The notes below the pieces were generated by a model. That model did no database searches. It was given only the letters and a program-made list of their open reading frames with translations, and was not told where the DNA came from. A program made the position numbers and the translations under genes. A stretch of 64,000 bases of DNA from Drosophila pseudoobscura (Eukaryota; Arthropoda; Insecta; Diptera; Drosophilidae): NCBI RefSeq assembly GCF_009870125.1, contig NC_046683.1, forward strand, positions 39,757,869-39,821,868. The letters run 5' to 3'. This document shows, in pieces, positions 9,866 to 24,033 of the stretch. Position 1 is the stretch's first letter. The number at the start of each line of letters is the position of its first letter.

Positions 9866-12443
9866 AGTCGGAGCAAGACCAAAAGGAGGGACCATTCCGA
9901 AGTCACGAGGAAATGGGCAGCATGTCCTGCTCAAGGTATATTATGTAGAAGGTAAGGCAGTCAGAAGAGTGTCCGCTTGATGACTGCGTAGCATTTCCTA
10001 CTATTCGATCTATCATGGTCCTGGCTCCTGTACTCTGTCCCCCTGCTTCCCTCCCCCTGCTCCACTTCCTGTTTATGTCTTCTTGCGGCGTTTACTCTTC
10101 TCAGAGCCTTTGTTATTGTAACAGGGGAAGAAAAGAGAGAGACTGCGCGACTGGAAGCGGTGAGGAGAGGAGAGACAGGAGAGCAGAGAAGAGAGAACAA
10201 GCTGTGGGAAGCGCAGCTTTTACTTTGATTAACTGACGAGCGGCAGGCAATTGGCACAATTGGGGCTTTGGGGGAGGGGAGGGCGTACAGAAGGGCTAGT
10301 GGGAGTAGTGGGAGTGAGTCCAGTCATTGTTGTTGATTTAGGATAACGCAAGTGAACGGTAAAAGGTTAACAAAAATGGATAGGGGGGTAGCCGGTGCCT
10401 GGGGTCGGAAAAGCATAAAGAAAATCAGAAAAAGATGAGCAGCTGAAAATTTGCCTCTTCAAAAAAAGAGCAGGGGAGGAAGGTGACAGCAGAGTTACCA
10501 GAGAGGGGACACGAGGCCAGGATCCCGGGGTTTGCTTGCTGCTTGGGGTTTGTTCTCAATTTCCCTTTTTCATTGAGCGTAAAAGTGGTGCGGGGATGGG
10601 GCAAGTGGAGCCACCGCTGGGCACCGCTTCAACAGCATTCAAGTAGATCTCGAATAAGTACAGTGAAAGCTCTCTAGGACGGACAGCAACCGATTTGACA
10701 TCGATTTGGTATGAAACTCCACCTCTTCATTAATGATACCAATACGTTATCAGTTTCTTGAGAACATGGTGGAGTGATATTTCACTGGAGCCTAGTGGCC
10801 TTGCTGGATATCTGAAAGTGCAATAGATATATGCTATGCCTGCTATATTCTTAATCGCATATAGTTAGTTTCCGCATTCCGTTAGATATCATTAAAAGTC
10901 TCAGAGAAGCTGTGTTAAAGTTTTACAGCATCGGTGGTACGTCATTATGAGATATACTATTTATTAAGGTCATAAAACTTTAAGCGCATAATGAAGAGGA
11001 ATAACGCCAGAAAATACACTAAAAGAAACAGTATTTTTTATTGGGACGTTGAGATGCAGCAGCAATTCACTTAAGCGACACCAAGCAGCAGCACACGATT
11101 CCTCCTCATTGTCCACTCTATCGGACTTTCACTGTATATACGTATATCATACATATGTATGTACATACACACAAAGAGAGTGGGAGAGGGGTACCTTGAG
11201 AGGCTCCAAAGCCAACAACTTGTTAACTTTGCTTTTTATTTGGACAACTCTCCCTCTCACTAGCTCTCTTTACCCTGCCCCTTGTCATGCCCTTCAATAT
11301 CTGATTTTGGTAAGCAGCTGTTCCCTTCCCCGCCTATTTCTGTCGCTTGGTGCGAGGCGGGAGTCCTGCTGTTGGTTCCCGCATTTCCCTTATTTATGGC
11401 CCCAGCCGCAGCGACGCCATTTGCCTGCCCCTGAAAAAAGTCCCTGCCATGCTAGGCAGGGGAATAGCGGAAAAAGAGCAAAATGGCGGTGATTAGAGCC
11501 GGGATCTACCCCTGCCTCTGCCTCTGCCTCTGTCCCTGGCCCATGCTCCGCTCTTCGGCTCTACTTTCAATTGAATTGAATTTAATGCATTTAATACCAA
11601 CACATAGACAAGCGCAGCGGTGTGTGTGCCTGTTCGATGGGAAATATTATCTTTGGGGCGCACAGTGGGCCAAAACTTTTGAAGCGTTTTTTTTTGTGTG
11701 GCAAGAAAAAAAACATTTCGATCCCGTGCAGCGAGTATATACTTATATGCCACATCCGCAGGCTAGCCGTAGCCTTTTCTTTCTGCTGTTTCCATGCAAG
11801 TCTAAAACTTAGTTATACAGGTATCGTATTAAATATACATATACATACATATACATGTATGTCTGATCTAATAAGTATTATGTATTCAACTGTTTTTTCA
11901 ACTTTCAATCAGTCCTTGCTCTTCAATTTGGATGACACTTTTCTGAATCCATGTTTTCAAAGAAGTTCCTACGAAACAATAGCTAAAATACATTAAGGCT
12001 AAAATTTTGCAGGCACGCTCATAGAACAATTGCGTAATGGACATATCCATTTCTCTCTATCTGTTTTAAATACAGTTTGTCAAAAAATGTAATAAGATTT
12101 CGTTGTTTTCATAGTATTCATAGTGCGGCGAGAAACAATCTATGTATATCTTTAGTCATTAACTAGACAGAGGATAGACGGAGTTCAGGAATATAAAGGA
12201 ATATACTATATCCATAGGAGGGAAACTGACAGTCACGGCACGTAGACTTCGGCCAAAAACTTTTCGACTGGCTGTGTCACAATGCCTCTGCGTGTACCAC
12301 TGTGCCGCGATTTAAGGGAAAGCCATAGTCAATAAGGACAGGGACACGGACATCGATAGCACCAAGAACAACGATGGAAAAAACAAACAAACAGCGAAGA
12401 GCAAACATCAATAATCTATTTTATATTAAAGTTTATTATTTTT

Positions 12444-12463
12444 CACACACACACACACACACA
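12444..12463. repeat. (CA)n microsatellite
   Basis: About ten CA units, followed by further imperfect CA-rich sequence to about 12505. Confidence 0.9.
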
Positions 12464-13800
12464 GACACAAAGACACATACACACATACACACACACACGC
12501 ACAGACCAAAACATTTGTGTGAATTTGTTTACATTCTCTGTTGGCAAAAGGAAAATGGAAAAAGACATGGAAAATCATTTGAATTCGGCCACGAAAAAAT
12601 GTGGGGGGGACTCTGGGACATCACCTGCTCCTGCTCATCACCACCTCATCGGAGGCATGCCCCGTCCCATGCTTCCCTATCCACATCCCAGGCTTCCTTC
12701 CTTGCCATGACCGAGCTTCGTTTATAAATATTTAAGTGCTGCAAGCAAAACTTTGCTCCAGAGGCAGGAGAAAACAGCTTAAGCTAAGTAAAGGCCCCGT
12801 TTTGGGGCAGGCAGCAACAAAGCCAACAAGCCAACAGCAGCGGCAGCAGCAGCACCAGCACCAGGACACCCACTCCGGGCATGTGTTAATGAAAAGTTTC
12901 AGGTCTCAGTTTACAATTTGAGGCAACGAGCGTTAGCCATGTGGCGCAGGGAGGGAGCGGGGCTTCTCGACGGGTCCTCTTGGTCTCCAGACCCTGGACT
13001 GAGGCTCATTATCAATAGCATTTATGACTCTGCTGTCATGGTAACTTTGCTCTTTATATGGCCCTACTCCTCCCTGTCCTCATTCCTGTGTCTCCCCCCC
13101 TCCCTTCTGTGAAGTAGCAAGTGGCATTCCCAGAGCATTCATCGCTCATATGGCCATCGGGCCCATCAGGAGATGGCAAATTGAATTTAAGGCACTGTCT
13201 CCTTTTTGCTTCTTTCTTACTTTCTTACATTTCGGATTTGGTTCGATTCTGCTCAGTTTTGGACAAAGCTGGGCTCATTTCTGTTCAGTTTTGGTTAGGA
13301 TTCAGTTTGGCTTCAAAAAGTTGCTAGTTTTGTCATACTAATTGCAACAGTTTTTGCCCAAAAATTATTGCACTCTGCTTCGCTGGTTTCTCATCCACGG
13401 ACCCAGTTCCTGGCTTCGACTCTGGCGCTGGCACTGGCTCACTGGATCTCTGGCTCTCTGGCTCTCAGTCGTGTCATGTGCACAAATTGCTGCTTATTAA
13501 TGTCAGAAATTTCTAATTGCAATTTCTGCATACAAATTGCTCAAACTAACTCCAGCCCGCCCGCCACACAGGGCTACGCGCACAACACACAAAACGAACC
13601 CAGAACCAGACCCAGACCCAGACCCAAACCCAGCAGCATAAGCGATGCCAAAAGCAGCAGCAATGAAATATTTCGACTAATTTCCACAATAAATTTTGAT
13701 TATGTGCGTGGGTTCAGGGGGGAAAAGCTGGTGAAGAGCAGCTGGAGGGGCAACTTGAAACTGACTTAAAGATCTCCGCTTCCCTGCTTCTCGTATTTGA

Positions 13801-16800
13801 CCAGGAATCGGAACAAACAAATTTCCTTGCCTTTGCCATAATCAAGCAGAAGGAAAAAGGAGAAGAAAATTTGCATATTTACGAGTGCCCCCAAGAACTG
13901 TATGGATTCTCTTCGAATACTGACAGTAAGACCCTACTGTCTCTGTCTGTCCATCCGTCCATCCGTTTGAACAACTTTGGAGTCTGAGAACTTGAGGTAT
14001 GATTGGCCAGAATTTATAACCCAAAGTTGATGAAGGCAAGATAGGATATCTTCACAGAATATGAAGAGAGTGTAATAAGATATTGTTTTCAGTAAGTTAA
14101 TCCAGCAAAAGGGGATTCCTCAGTCGGTTACACGAGTGCGATGCAATCAAAGATGGTATGATGAAAGATGGTGTAACCAATATTTGCACCGAATTTTTCT
14201 TTCTGCTCGGTGCTCTGTTCCCAGTTCCCCGTGCTCAGTGCTCGGTGCTCGGTGCTCTGTTTTTGGTGGGTGCATTCTTGTGATTTATTACAGTTCGTTC
14301 ATTGGGAGACAATTAAATTGGCCGCTTTTCGTTTTAAGCAGACGTTTGCCCAAACACCCACCTCTTGGGGCAGCCCATTCTTTCCTTTCCTTTCTCTCTC
14401 TCTCTCTAGGTCTGTTTGTTTGTTCATTTAAAAATATGTCGAAAAATATAAAACCCGTAACAAGAGCAAAAACAGGAGACAGGCGAACAAAACAAGAACT
14501 TTCCGTACACAAACACGTAACCAGAGAACCCAATTTTGTGGCCAGTGGGCGGGTGCTTTGGAGTCTACGAAATGGTGAGTGGAGTGGAAGGGGTAGAGGG
14601 TGCGTTCTGACAGCAGATTGGTGGTCAGGGGATCATTGAGAGATACAGCCACACACCACACACAGACTCCCACACACACTACACACTCCACACTCCACGC
14701 TCCACAGTGCACAGAAATTGGCAATTTTGCATAATAGTGATAAATTTTACATGAGCATGGGGGGCTGGGGCATAGCTTTTCCCTGGAAAAGCGGAACGGA
14801 GCGGAACACCAACGTGTGGCTGGTAATCTTAGCGGAGCCCTCGTTCGGGGACACTGGAGGAATCTCCTTAAATAGCAATTGGATATTATGTGAGATTTGT
14901 GACACCGAAATGGCAGCGAGATAAACTGCAAAATGAAATGCCAAACGGCGAATGGATGAACAACGGCGCCAAAAAAAAGGACCAAGCGGAACATTCGAAT
15001 GCAGGACACGCCTCGCCGGAGGGGCTCTACGGGATCCGGGATTCCAGTTGGAGCACGGACAATCCTCGGGTTCCTTTTTTTCGGTGCTGTTTTTGTGCCA
15101 GCTTTCACCGAGCATTATCGGTAAATTTAGTTGGCTTGGTGAAGGTCAAATGTTGGGCCGAAAAGGACCGGGTCGAGTGCAGAGAGTGTTTATGGGACAT
15201 TTATGATGCTCCTTCTAGTAGAAGGAGCCCCAATTAATCAGCGACAAATTGAAGTATTGTGTTTTTTCCCCATCTTTAGATACATTATCTAGTGGTTTCC
15301 ATAAACTATTTTCGAAGAGGAGTACTTCCCGATAAATAATCACTGGTCCGAGGAAGCACCACTTTCCCCACTAGTATCTACTGCTTTCTTCATTTTGTAG
15401 CACATTCACGAGTGTCTGCTGTTCCTATTAGCCTTCTGTTATCTGATCTGATCTTTTTACTGCCCTGCCATGACGATTGTACCCACAGTGGTCGACACTT
15501 ATGCTACAGAGTGAAAGGGGGATTATTTGGGAGTAAAATATTGTACGATTGCAGTTTTACCTTCGGATACATATTTTGTGAATTGGCTTTAGTGCCCCTA
15601 CTGCCCTCTTCCTCTCCCCTGCTGTTGGCTGACCCTGCTGCATCACTATTGCTCTTTATTGCTGCTTACATATATTTAACAATTTTGTATGCGCCTGTCA
15701 GTGCGTTGTTTGTACTTCCTCTGCCACCAGCGCTCTCCCTCTCTCTCTCATCCACATGAAGCTTGCTCACCTCACTTTGGGATGCCTTCAAAGAGGGTAT
15801 TACAAATCGGAAACCGATGATTGCAATGCAATGGAGGAAGCATAAAAGCGCATATCTATGTATATATTTTCATATTAGGCGGAATCATAGTCGGAATCAT
15901 AACAACATAAGAACTATCGCTTCATTTGATTTCAATCAGATTGACTATATGTTGTATTTCCCTTTGGGAACAAAGGGTACCGACCCCGTCCAGCAAGTGT
16001 ACCTAATGCTTCGGTTCAGGAATATAAAATTTCCTTTTTGTGTCTTTTTCAATGCTTTTTTGGGCGCTTGGCCGCACTGCCTTTTGCTTCTGGATGCTCT
16101 GTTTTCTCTGTTTTCTGTCAGTAGGTAAAAATTCCAATAAATAATTGAAATGGCTGTTTGCTACACCCTCTGCCTTTCTCTTTTTCTCTCTCTCACTCAC
16201 TCGCTCGCTCTCACTCTATCTGTGATGCATGCCTCGGCTGCTGCTACTGTTCATTCGCCTTTTGTTTGGCTTGATGTTTTTATATCTTTTGTGACGCATC
16301 TCGAAATGGCAGAGAGGGAGAGGAGGCAGTAAGAGAGAGAGAGAGAGAGAAAGTTGGACATGGCATACGCGCTCGGCATTTTTATTACAGTTGCACACAC
16401 GTAAACACACACACACACGCTCCATCCCGCATGCAAAAACTTGAAACAAAAATGTATTCAGATATTACAATTTTGTTGCTTTATTAATAAATTGTTAAAT
16501 TTTTATTGAGCCTCTGACGCTCTGACCCACTGACCGTTCCGCCCTATATCAAGCCTTGGCATGACCACAAAAATTGTGTGGCACCGCCGAACACCCCCTT
16601 CTGCCATTCCAACACCCCCACCCTTTTTCCGCCACAGTATTGTTGCGGCATATTTTGGTTGCCTACTTTTTTGCGCCGCACCTGACTCTTCATTGGAATC
16701 CGAATCCGAGTCCGAGTCCGAATCCCATCTGCGACTCCAACAGGGGAGGATACTGGTGCGGGGCTTCATGATTTGTCAGGCGTTTGGCAAAAGGGGGATG

Positions 16801-19800
16801 GTAAGGAGAGTCTATAGAGTCTGGAAAGACAATATTTTGGATAGTCATGACCCCAAAAATGTTGCTACAGCAATTCAAAAATGAAGAATCATAAAATGGG
16901 GCGAACCCCAGACAACCCCTCGTTTCAGACAACTTCCCTCTTAGCCCCTCGACCCCCTTCGAAGAGTGCGTTTTTAGTGCATAAGTTCCTTCAATGATAA
17001 CTCGAAAAATGAAGCTGAATGGAGGAATCTTGCAAAAGGCGCTGGGAACAGGGTTAGGAAACGGATACAGTAAGAATAGAGGGGACGGTGGGGGCAGTGG
17101 GGACAGTTGGTAGTAGTGGTAGTGGTGTGGGGGTGGGGTTGGGGGACTGGGTAACAGGAAAGCCAACGCGCTGATTTATGATGGCCCGGCCAAAGTTTTG
17201 CCCCAAAGTCTTGCAGTTTAGCGCCTGGCAAGTGATAAACTGCAAGGACTCGAAAGTTGTGGCGCCTCGAGCGTAGCTGCGTTCCGCTTATTAGATTGTA
17301 TTTGATGGTCTCCCCAACAAACCAACACCCAAGCCCCAAGACCCTCCAACCACCTCGCAACGGGTGGCCAGAAAAGGATACTGGGAAGGACATTCGTGGA
17401 AAGGTGATTTGGGAAAAGTAGTTGGGAAAGATTGCAGATGTTCTGGATAATTAAGGCTAAGAATACAGACTCACTCTCTGGGCAGAAAATGTATATTAAT
17501 TGATGATTAAAAACGAATAACGTTCAGATTGTGTGTCTTCGAAATCCCATGAGGTATTATCTCAGGATTCCATTCCAAAGAGTGGCCATCTCTCACAATA
17601 CATCCCCCATAATTACACCCTCAACATGATCACCATCTACTCAGAAAGATCGCAGCTATGTGTGGGCCCAGTCCCGACCCCATCTTGTCAGAAAGCTGAC
17701 CTCCACAAGAATCGGTGAACCCGAGCATACTCGCTATTTGCTCGCTATTTGCTCGCTATTTGCCTTGGCAACTTTGCTAACTGGGAAATCTCATTAATTT
17801 AGTCATCTTGCCCCGCTTTTGTAGTGCAAATGAGGCGGCACGGCAAAAAGTTCAGGTTCCTGCGGTGCCCATAGACGTCAGCCTCCTTCGACAGCCTCGG
17901 GGACCCTTTCTGCTTCGACATACCCGTGTTCTAGTCCCGTGGGCACTTTTTGTGTACCGGGCAGCCCCGCAGCATATGATGGGCGAGCGGGTCTTTCTGC
18001 TGGAGTTCAACGTACTCCCACCTACCTCTACGTTCGGATACGTGACAGGCTCGGCGTGGCCTCCACCTGGAGCGGGCGGTCGGGTGCCGGGAGCTTGGAG
18101 TCCTCGCTGTTCCACTTGAGTGCGCTTTTCCCTAGGTTGCAGTGTCGCCGCCTGTTTATGGCCTGCTGTCAAATTAATTGGCTTTTCCGGCTTCGCCTTC
18201 GCTTCCGCAACTCTCTGCCGGACTCGGACTAGGTCTCTGACTCAGACTTGGACCTGGACCTGGACCTGGACTTCTGCTTGACAACTCATTTCCTTGAGCC
18301 TTGAATTTCTCACGTAGTGCGACGACGCGTGCCATTTGGGTTGGACCCCGGCTCGCTCTTCGATTTGGTATCGCTATGTGCATTGGCCGGCTGCCGGCAA
18401 ACTTTCCCAGCCTTAGCCCCCCGACACGGACGTGGTCGGAGCCGCTTGGGGCCGCTGACCTGGACCCAGCCAGCCAACTGACAGCCCTCACATGGCCCAT
18501 GGCCCATGGAATAACCCGAAAGGAAGTGGGCCAACATCGGAGCGCCGAAATCTCTTCACGCTCGCCTTTGATCGCAGTCCCCCCGCTGGTCGGCCTGTCG
18601 AGGCGGTGAGCCCAGAGCCCAGAACCAAGTGCCATCCATCCATGTCCAAGTCTTGAGTGCTGCCAAGTCCTTGAGTTGTTTTTAGAATGCCTCCAGCTGC
18701 GTTTTGATTGCCCCTCCTTCTGCCATGAGACTGCGTGCAGTGCGGACACAATCATTACCTACCTATGCACCTGCATTTCCAATTTATGATATCAGATGAT
18801 CAGATACAGATCAGAGTTATGAAGAAGCAAATATTAGAATATACGAACAATACCGAAGATTCACTACGGACGTGGCTGCAGTTTGTTTCAAAATTTAGAA
18901 AACCCTGTGAAATTGCTGCAAGATACTCAAACTCAGTTTTTCGAGTGAGTTATTCCTTGAGAGTGAGGTCTTTCTTGGGAGTGTGCTATTTTTTTGAGAG
19001 TTACTCAATTTCGGAGTGAAATATTGTCCCAAGAATTTCCCCTGAATTTGGGACATTTTTTAGGGGGTAATTAGAGGGAAATTCAGGCTCTCTCACCTGT
19101 GAATATTTTCCACAGTATTGCAATACTTTAAAGAAAAAAAATGTTTTAATTTGTATTTATTTTAAAAGTTGCAAATTTATAAAAAAAAAATTCTTTGCTT
19201 GTCTGTTTCTTAAAAATATAAATGTATTTTAATTAAAAAATTAAATTGTGTTTGTGCTCACAGAGCTTTTCATTGAAAGCTTCTTAGAGGTTTGGAAAGT
19301 GACTAAAGATAGTCGATAGCTCAACCAATTTTTAAAAAAGTACCAAACACATTTTTATAAATTTATAAATATATACATATATCGTAAGGGAAGTATCTTC
19401 GGGAATTATTGAATTAATAAGCGAAAAAAGAAAATGTAGCTATATAATATTCACCATAAATTTCTATATCAAGGTAAATTGCTTATCGTAAGAGTTTTAT
19501 CGTATGTATTTATGGCAATTAAGTTGTAATAAACATGACGAAAAAGACAAATATCCAATATCCGAATATTTCCATTACTTTTTAGACTGACTTTCGTACA
19601 ATTAGGAGCGCCATTATGCTAAAGATAAACATATCGTGAGTATACCACTCGATAGCAAGCACTTGAGGGTACTTATGGAATACGTTAATATCCAAAGATT
19701 GCTTAATGGTAGTTAGTTCTTCTACCCTCGTTTGTATCGTAAAGGACTTTTTTCGGGTAATTATCCATACGCCCATAATACTACCATAAAATGTTACCCA

Positions 19801-21509
19801 TAAACTGCATATCGTAAGGGCTTTATAGCAGCTGAGTTTTTAGCTCAGTGTTAATACGATATCCACTATCCGCTAGGAGCATTTGAAGCTAGGATTCGAT
19901 TGCATAACTTCCCAGCGGATAAGAAATGGTTAAAAAACTGGATGCAGAGCTTTTCTTTTATTATAAAACTATTTGTTCCCCGAAGAAATACCGAAAAATT
20001 TTGAATTTTGAATATGACTTTCTTGAATTTGTTGTGGTAGAAGTAGGGGGTGGAGCGATAGCCATCCATCGACTGTGAATTCTGGATGCGACGTGGGATT
20101 CGGTAACGGTGCCAGATGTTAATTATGACAGCCCACCGACATAGCCGCAACCCAATTATCCACTGCGATGTGGCGCCTTATCAGCCTCATCAGCGGATTC
20201 CTGCCACATTCCATCCGCGCACGCCTATGCGTGTGGTTGGGGTTCGACACTAATTGTTAGTTGGACCTGGGAATGCAGATGAAATCGATTCGAATCGGGT
20301 CGACCACAGGGGAACCCCCAATTAGGCGGCCCGTTAAGCCGAGCAGTGTCGCCTGAAATAGTCCTTGAGTGAGGTAGGAGCAGGACGAAGCAACCTTCAA
20401 TGTGTGGACTCTGAACTTCCGCTGTCCACAAGGAGCCGGTGGCCTTGGCTCTGGTTTTGGCTCTGTCCCAGTCTCAGACTCGGTCTCGATCCTGGCTAAG
20501 CGCTCGGTCGGATAATATTTTCCGCTGCCTGTCAGGGCAGGCCTTTGTTCTACTTTTCCCGGAAACGGAAGCAATGCACATAAGCCCACATGCACAGGCA
20601 CAGAGAGTGGCACAGAGTGTGACACATTCTCGTACAGATGCAGGCTGGCATAGGACCTGCGACTACGACTGAGATCCCACATTCTATTAACTGGGTCAGG
20701 TCCTTCCCGCCATCTAACGTAGGCTTTATTTTTTCAAAAGTTCTGTTGAGAACAGACCATCCTAGCTGAGGGTCTCAGCTGTGGCTCAGGTCCTCTGGGA
20801 GACAGCTGTGGCACAGAACCCCTGGGGGACATGTTTAATCAGCTATGTTTGGAGCAGCTATGTTCCAGTTTGATGCTGAAGCCTTTCACTCACCACAAAA
20901 CACGCCTAACTTGCCTTCCGCCTACGCTATGGGGATTCTTTCAGTCCACTGAAAGTCACCTTTTCACCGCCAAGACGAGTCGCCCATCATTAAAGCTCAA
21001 ATAAAAGACGGAAAAGTTCTCTATATAATCGTTTAAATTTGATTTAGAGGTACATACGTTCTTCTTAAATTAAGGGGGTGTGTACGCCTTCCACCATCCT
21101 TCAGGAGATCCTTCTGCAGAAAGGATATGCTGAAACAGGGCATCTGTCACTCAGAGGTCGCATTAAGCGAGGAAGTGGACGTTGAGCACATACTCGCTCG
21201 CACTCTCATTCGTAATGCGCGACCACCAATCACGCCGTGTGAGGCATGCACGTACCCGCATTCCGAAACACATCACGCAACGGAGAGGGGACAAAGGTCG
21301 AGAACCCCATCACAGTGGCCCATAAATAATCTGTCAAGGGGGGTCAGGGCGTTTTTAGTGGTGTCACAAGGCTGTCATGCCAGACGACTCTCTCCCCTCC
21401 TAACATTATTATCGCCTCTACAATCAATATACTTAGCACAAGCTATACAGAAAACAAAAAAAAATAAAATCAAATCTAAAATATTTCTAAATTAAATCCG
21501 GAGAAAGCC
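13801..21509. other. Non-coding DNA, no gene seen
   Basis: It contains TC/GA tracts (about 14393-14407, 16332-16351), GAGTCC hexamers (about 16696-16728) and GGACCT hexamers (about 18250-18272). 19020-19860 is an AT-rich segment with several copies of ATCGTAAGG-like sequence, possibly an old repeat. No spliced gene or RNA gene could be supported. Confidence 0.55.
17731..17763 (+). repeat. Three perfect copies of an 11-bp unit
   Basis: TCGCTATTTGC is repeated head to tail three times. Confidence 0.95.
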
Positions 21510-22334
21510 ATGTTTGGGGGTAAGCCACGACCTAAGACGGCTCTGAAGGCGGCTATTACCGCTGCTCTGACAGCAGAAGATGTTGGCAACGGAAGCGTCT
21601 CCGAGCTGAAGGAGGTGATCGCTAACAGTGTCGCCAGCCAAAGCGGAAACAATAGCGGAAGCGGAACCGAAACCATGCCCAAGCTGCAAGAGGAGAGCGG
21701 TAGCGATAGCGCTAGCACTGGCAATTGCAGTGGCGCAGGCTTTGATGCAAACGGCTACGGAAGAATAGACTGGATAGGATCTGGAAACATCAACAGCAAC
21801 AGCAACAGCAACGGAAATATAAGCGGAAGCAGCAGAGTGTCTAAGGAAAGGAAGACGATCGACAACATAATTGTTGGGAACGCCGACCGAAACAGAAACG
21901 ACAACTGGAACGGAAACAGCGGAAGCGCTGACGGCGGAAACGGCAACAACGGCAACAACGGCATCTCTTCATGCGGTATCTTTAATCGCATTTTTACCCG
22001 AGGAGATCGGCTGCTCCGTCGCTGGCTGCCTGGCTACAATTATCTGCGCGACGGCAGCGGAAATCGCACCTCAGACACAGCTGAAAATGAGTCCGGAAAC
22101 GAGTCCACAAGTGCGGAGGTCACCAACGAGCAGCCGACTGAGCTGGCTGAGCTGGCTGAGGCGCAGGGGTCGACCACTACGGTTCGTGGTCATTGGAACA
22201 AATGGCTGTCCAATGACATCTACCTAAGCGTGGGCATCACCCGAGCCGAGTTCAGCGCCCATCTGGAAAGCATCCTGAAGAAGAGGATGTTCCAAGAACG
22301 CAAGAAGGCAGCACTAGCCATGCCGCATCAGTAG
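21510..22334 (+). CDS. Unrecognised 274-residue single-exon protein
   Basis: I do not recognise this gene. It is one uninterrupted frame with the start in good context (AAAGCCATGT). It has Drosophila-like codon use and a split composition. Residues 1-55 look folded (KTALKAAITAALTAEDV is helical). Residues 45-150 are a low-complexity Ser/Asn/Gly region, partly AAC/AGC runs. The C-terminal 120 residues are mixed, ending in a basic helical stretch (HLESILKKRMFQERKKAAL). No signal peptide or membrane segment is visible. ATTAAA-like signals lie about 90 nt after the stop. An intronless small gene with disordered middle could be a lineage-restricted or testis-type gene, but that is a guess. Confidence 0.6.
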   Translation: MFGGKPRPKTALKAAITAALTAEDVGNGSVSELKEVIANSVASQSGNNSGSGTETMPKLQEESGSDSASTGNCSGAGFDANGYGRIDWIGSGNINSNSNSNGNISGSSRVSKERKTIDNIIVGNADRNRNDNWNGNSGSADGGNGNNGNNGISSCGIFNRIFTRGDRLLRRWLPGYNYLRDGSGNRTSDTAENESGNESTSAEVTNEQPTELAELAEAQGSTTTVRGHWNKWLSNDIYLSVGITRAEFSAHLESILKKRMFQERKKAALAMPHQ

Positions 22335-24002
22335 CCGGGGGCTATTGATTCTCGTGCCATCTCGTGCCACCTCGTGCCTTACTTTCGGTCGCTTTCATTG
22401 TTTCAAAAAACCGAAGGGAACTCATTAAAATTAAATAGAGAGCAGCCCAGAACGCATTCGCATATCAATCTACTTTAAAAATTAATTGTGAATAATGAAC
22501 GCAGAGATAGCTTTGTCAATAGGGGGAAGGCCGCTTATGAAGAGTGAGTGCCAATGAGGTCCCGGGGGAGCCATAAACCAAAGGCAAAGCGTGTCGTGTA
22601 TCCGACTGTGGGATACCTCACAGCCTTAGTTTACTGATTATTTCTATTATCTACATATATATATATACCCGTGCCGATCGGACTGCCAGTTTGAGTGCCA
22701 TATCAATAGGTTTCCTCTGGCACTACCACATACATATATAGACAGATGGCTCATGGTATTGGAAACGCTTCCATTGCTGCACACCACAAAAACCAACACA
22801 AAAAGGAATTGGAAATGAAAATGAAAATGAAAACAGAACCTGGCCGCTGTTTGCCAGCCCCCCCACCCGGTCCCTACCCGGGGGAAATCCATGTGAAAAG
22901 TGGATTCACTCCATCAATCCCAAACCGGTTGGGGGGCGGCCAATGTTAATCAGTCTACAACAAAAACCACTGCCTAATCGTTTATAATTGCAGTCCAGAG
23001 ACAAACAAAGAGACAGACAGAGGCAAAGAGACAACAGTCCTCCGGTCGGACTGTCCAGTTAAACAGCCCGGCAGGCGGATAGGCGGATAGGCAGTCAGTC
23101 AGGCAGTCGTCAGCTCGATTGTGCGACAAATCCAGGGCAGCCTGGAAACCTGAATGGGGCCTGACAGCCACTTGAAACATCGATTTGGTCGTTGTCAATT
23201 GCCAGACACCGGAAGCAGAGGGATGCGACTAGCGCAGGGGAATGGGCATGTCATTGAGCCTGACTACAATTATGTGTATTTCAATTTGTTGGCTCTTCAA
23301 CCGCTGGGTGGCTGAGCCCTCCTAATGATCTGGTGCTCCCTCTCCCTCCCGTACCTGAAATGGTAGCCACTCATTATTCGGCCAAGAGCCATTGGGGCAC
23401 CATGACAAAGCGCTAACAAAAACATTACGCATACGCACCGAAAGCCGAACACCAACAGGAACTCTGCAGACGGAATACCGACCATAAGATACCCGGCAAT
23501 AGGTGGCTTCTTTATTCTTCTTTTGTGAGACTCGTGTGATTCGTAGTGGAATGATTGACACAATACTATTCACTCAAGAGGCGTGTGTGCCCGTGACCCC
23601 TGGCAAGGGGTGTAGACCCGCCATCATGTAGGCACCCCATCCGAATGACATGTGGATCTAAGCACCTTCCACACAATGAGTCCATCGCATCGTCCATGTG
23701 TATAATAATAAAGAAGAGATCCATATATTTTTAAAAATGTGAAAGAATTTCTTCCTTTCCTTCCTGTTACACACATATACCCCTAAACGTACGCTTGCCA
23801 CGTGTAAACATTGCGTATCCGCAAAGCAAACCAAACAAAATTAAGTACACGCAACGCAAACGGGATCCCCATTGGGTTTTGTCATTCCATGTGTGCACCG
23901 TCTCTTGAGCATCCCTTCAGCATCATAATTCTGCTGGCAAAGCACTTGAGCACTGGCCATTAACATGACTTTTGTCCACGCAGCTACCCCACCCACCCAC
24001 AA

Positions 24003-24033
<31 letters not shown>

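Larger units (their letters stand above)
9131..13800. other. Non-coding DNA rich in pyrimidine/purine tracts
   Basis: This holds CT/GA tracts, a 15-base G run, CTCTGC hexamer repeats near 11515-11540 and CA tracts. Frames of up to 248 codons occur on both strands at 9137-9906 but are low-complexity translations of CT/GA and CTG repeats. I see no supportable gene. Confidence 0.6.

Noticed and set aside
9137-9906. Overlapping frames of 152 and 248 codons on both strands
   Set aside because: Driven by CT/GA, CTG and G15 simple repeats; no motif, no splice partner and no coding composition.
14428-15115. 226- and 122-codon minus-strand frames
   Set aside because: Composition is not coding-like and no conserved segment or start context stands out.
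18174-18755. 193-codon minus-strand frame and plus-strand counterpart
   Set aside because: Open because of GC-rich hexamer repeats; both strands are equally open.
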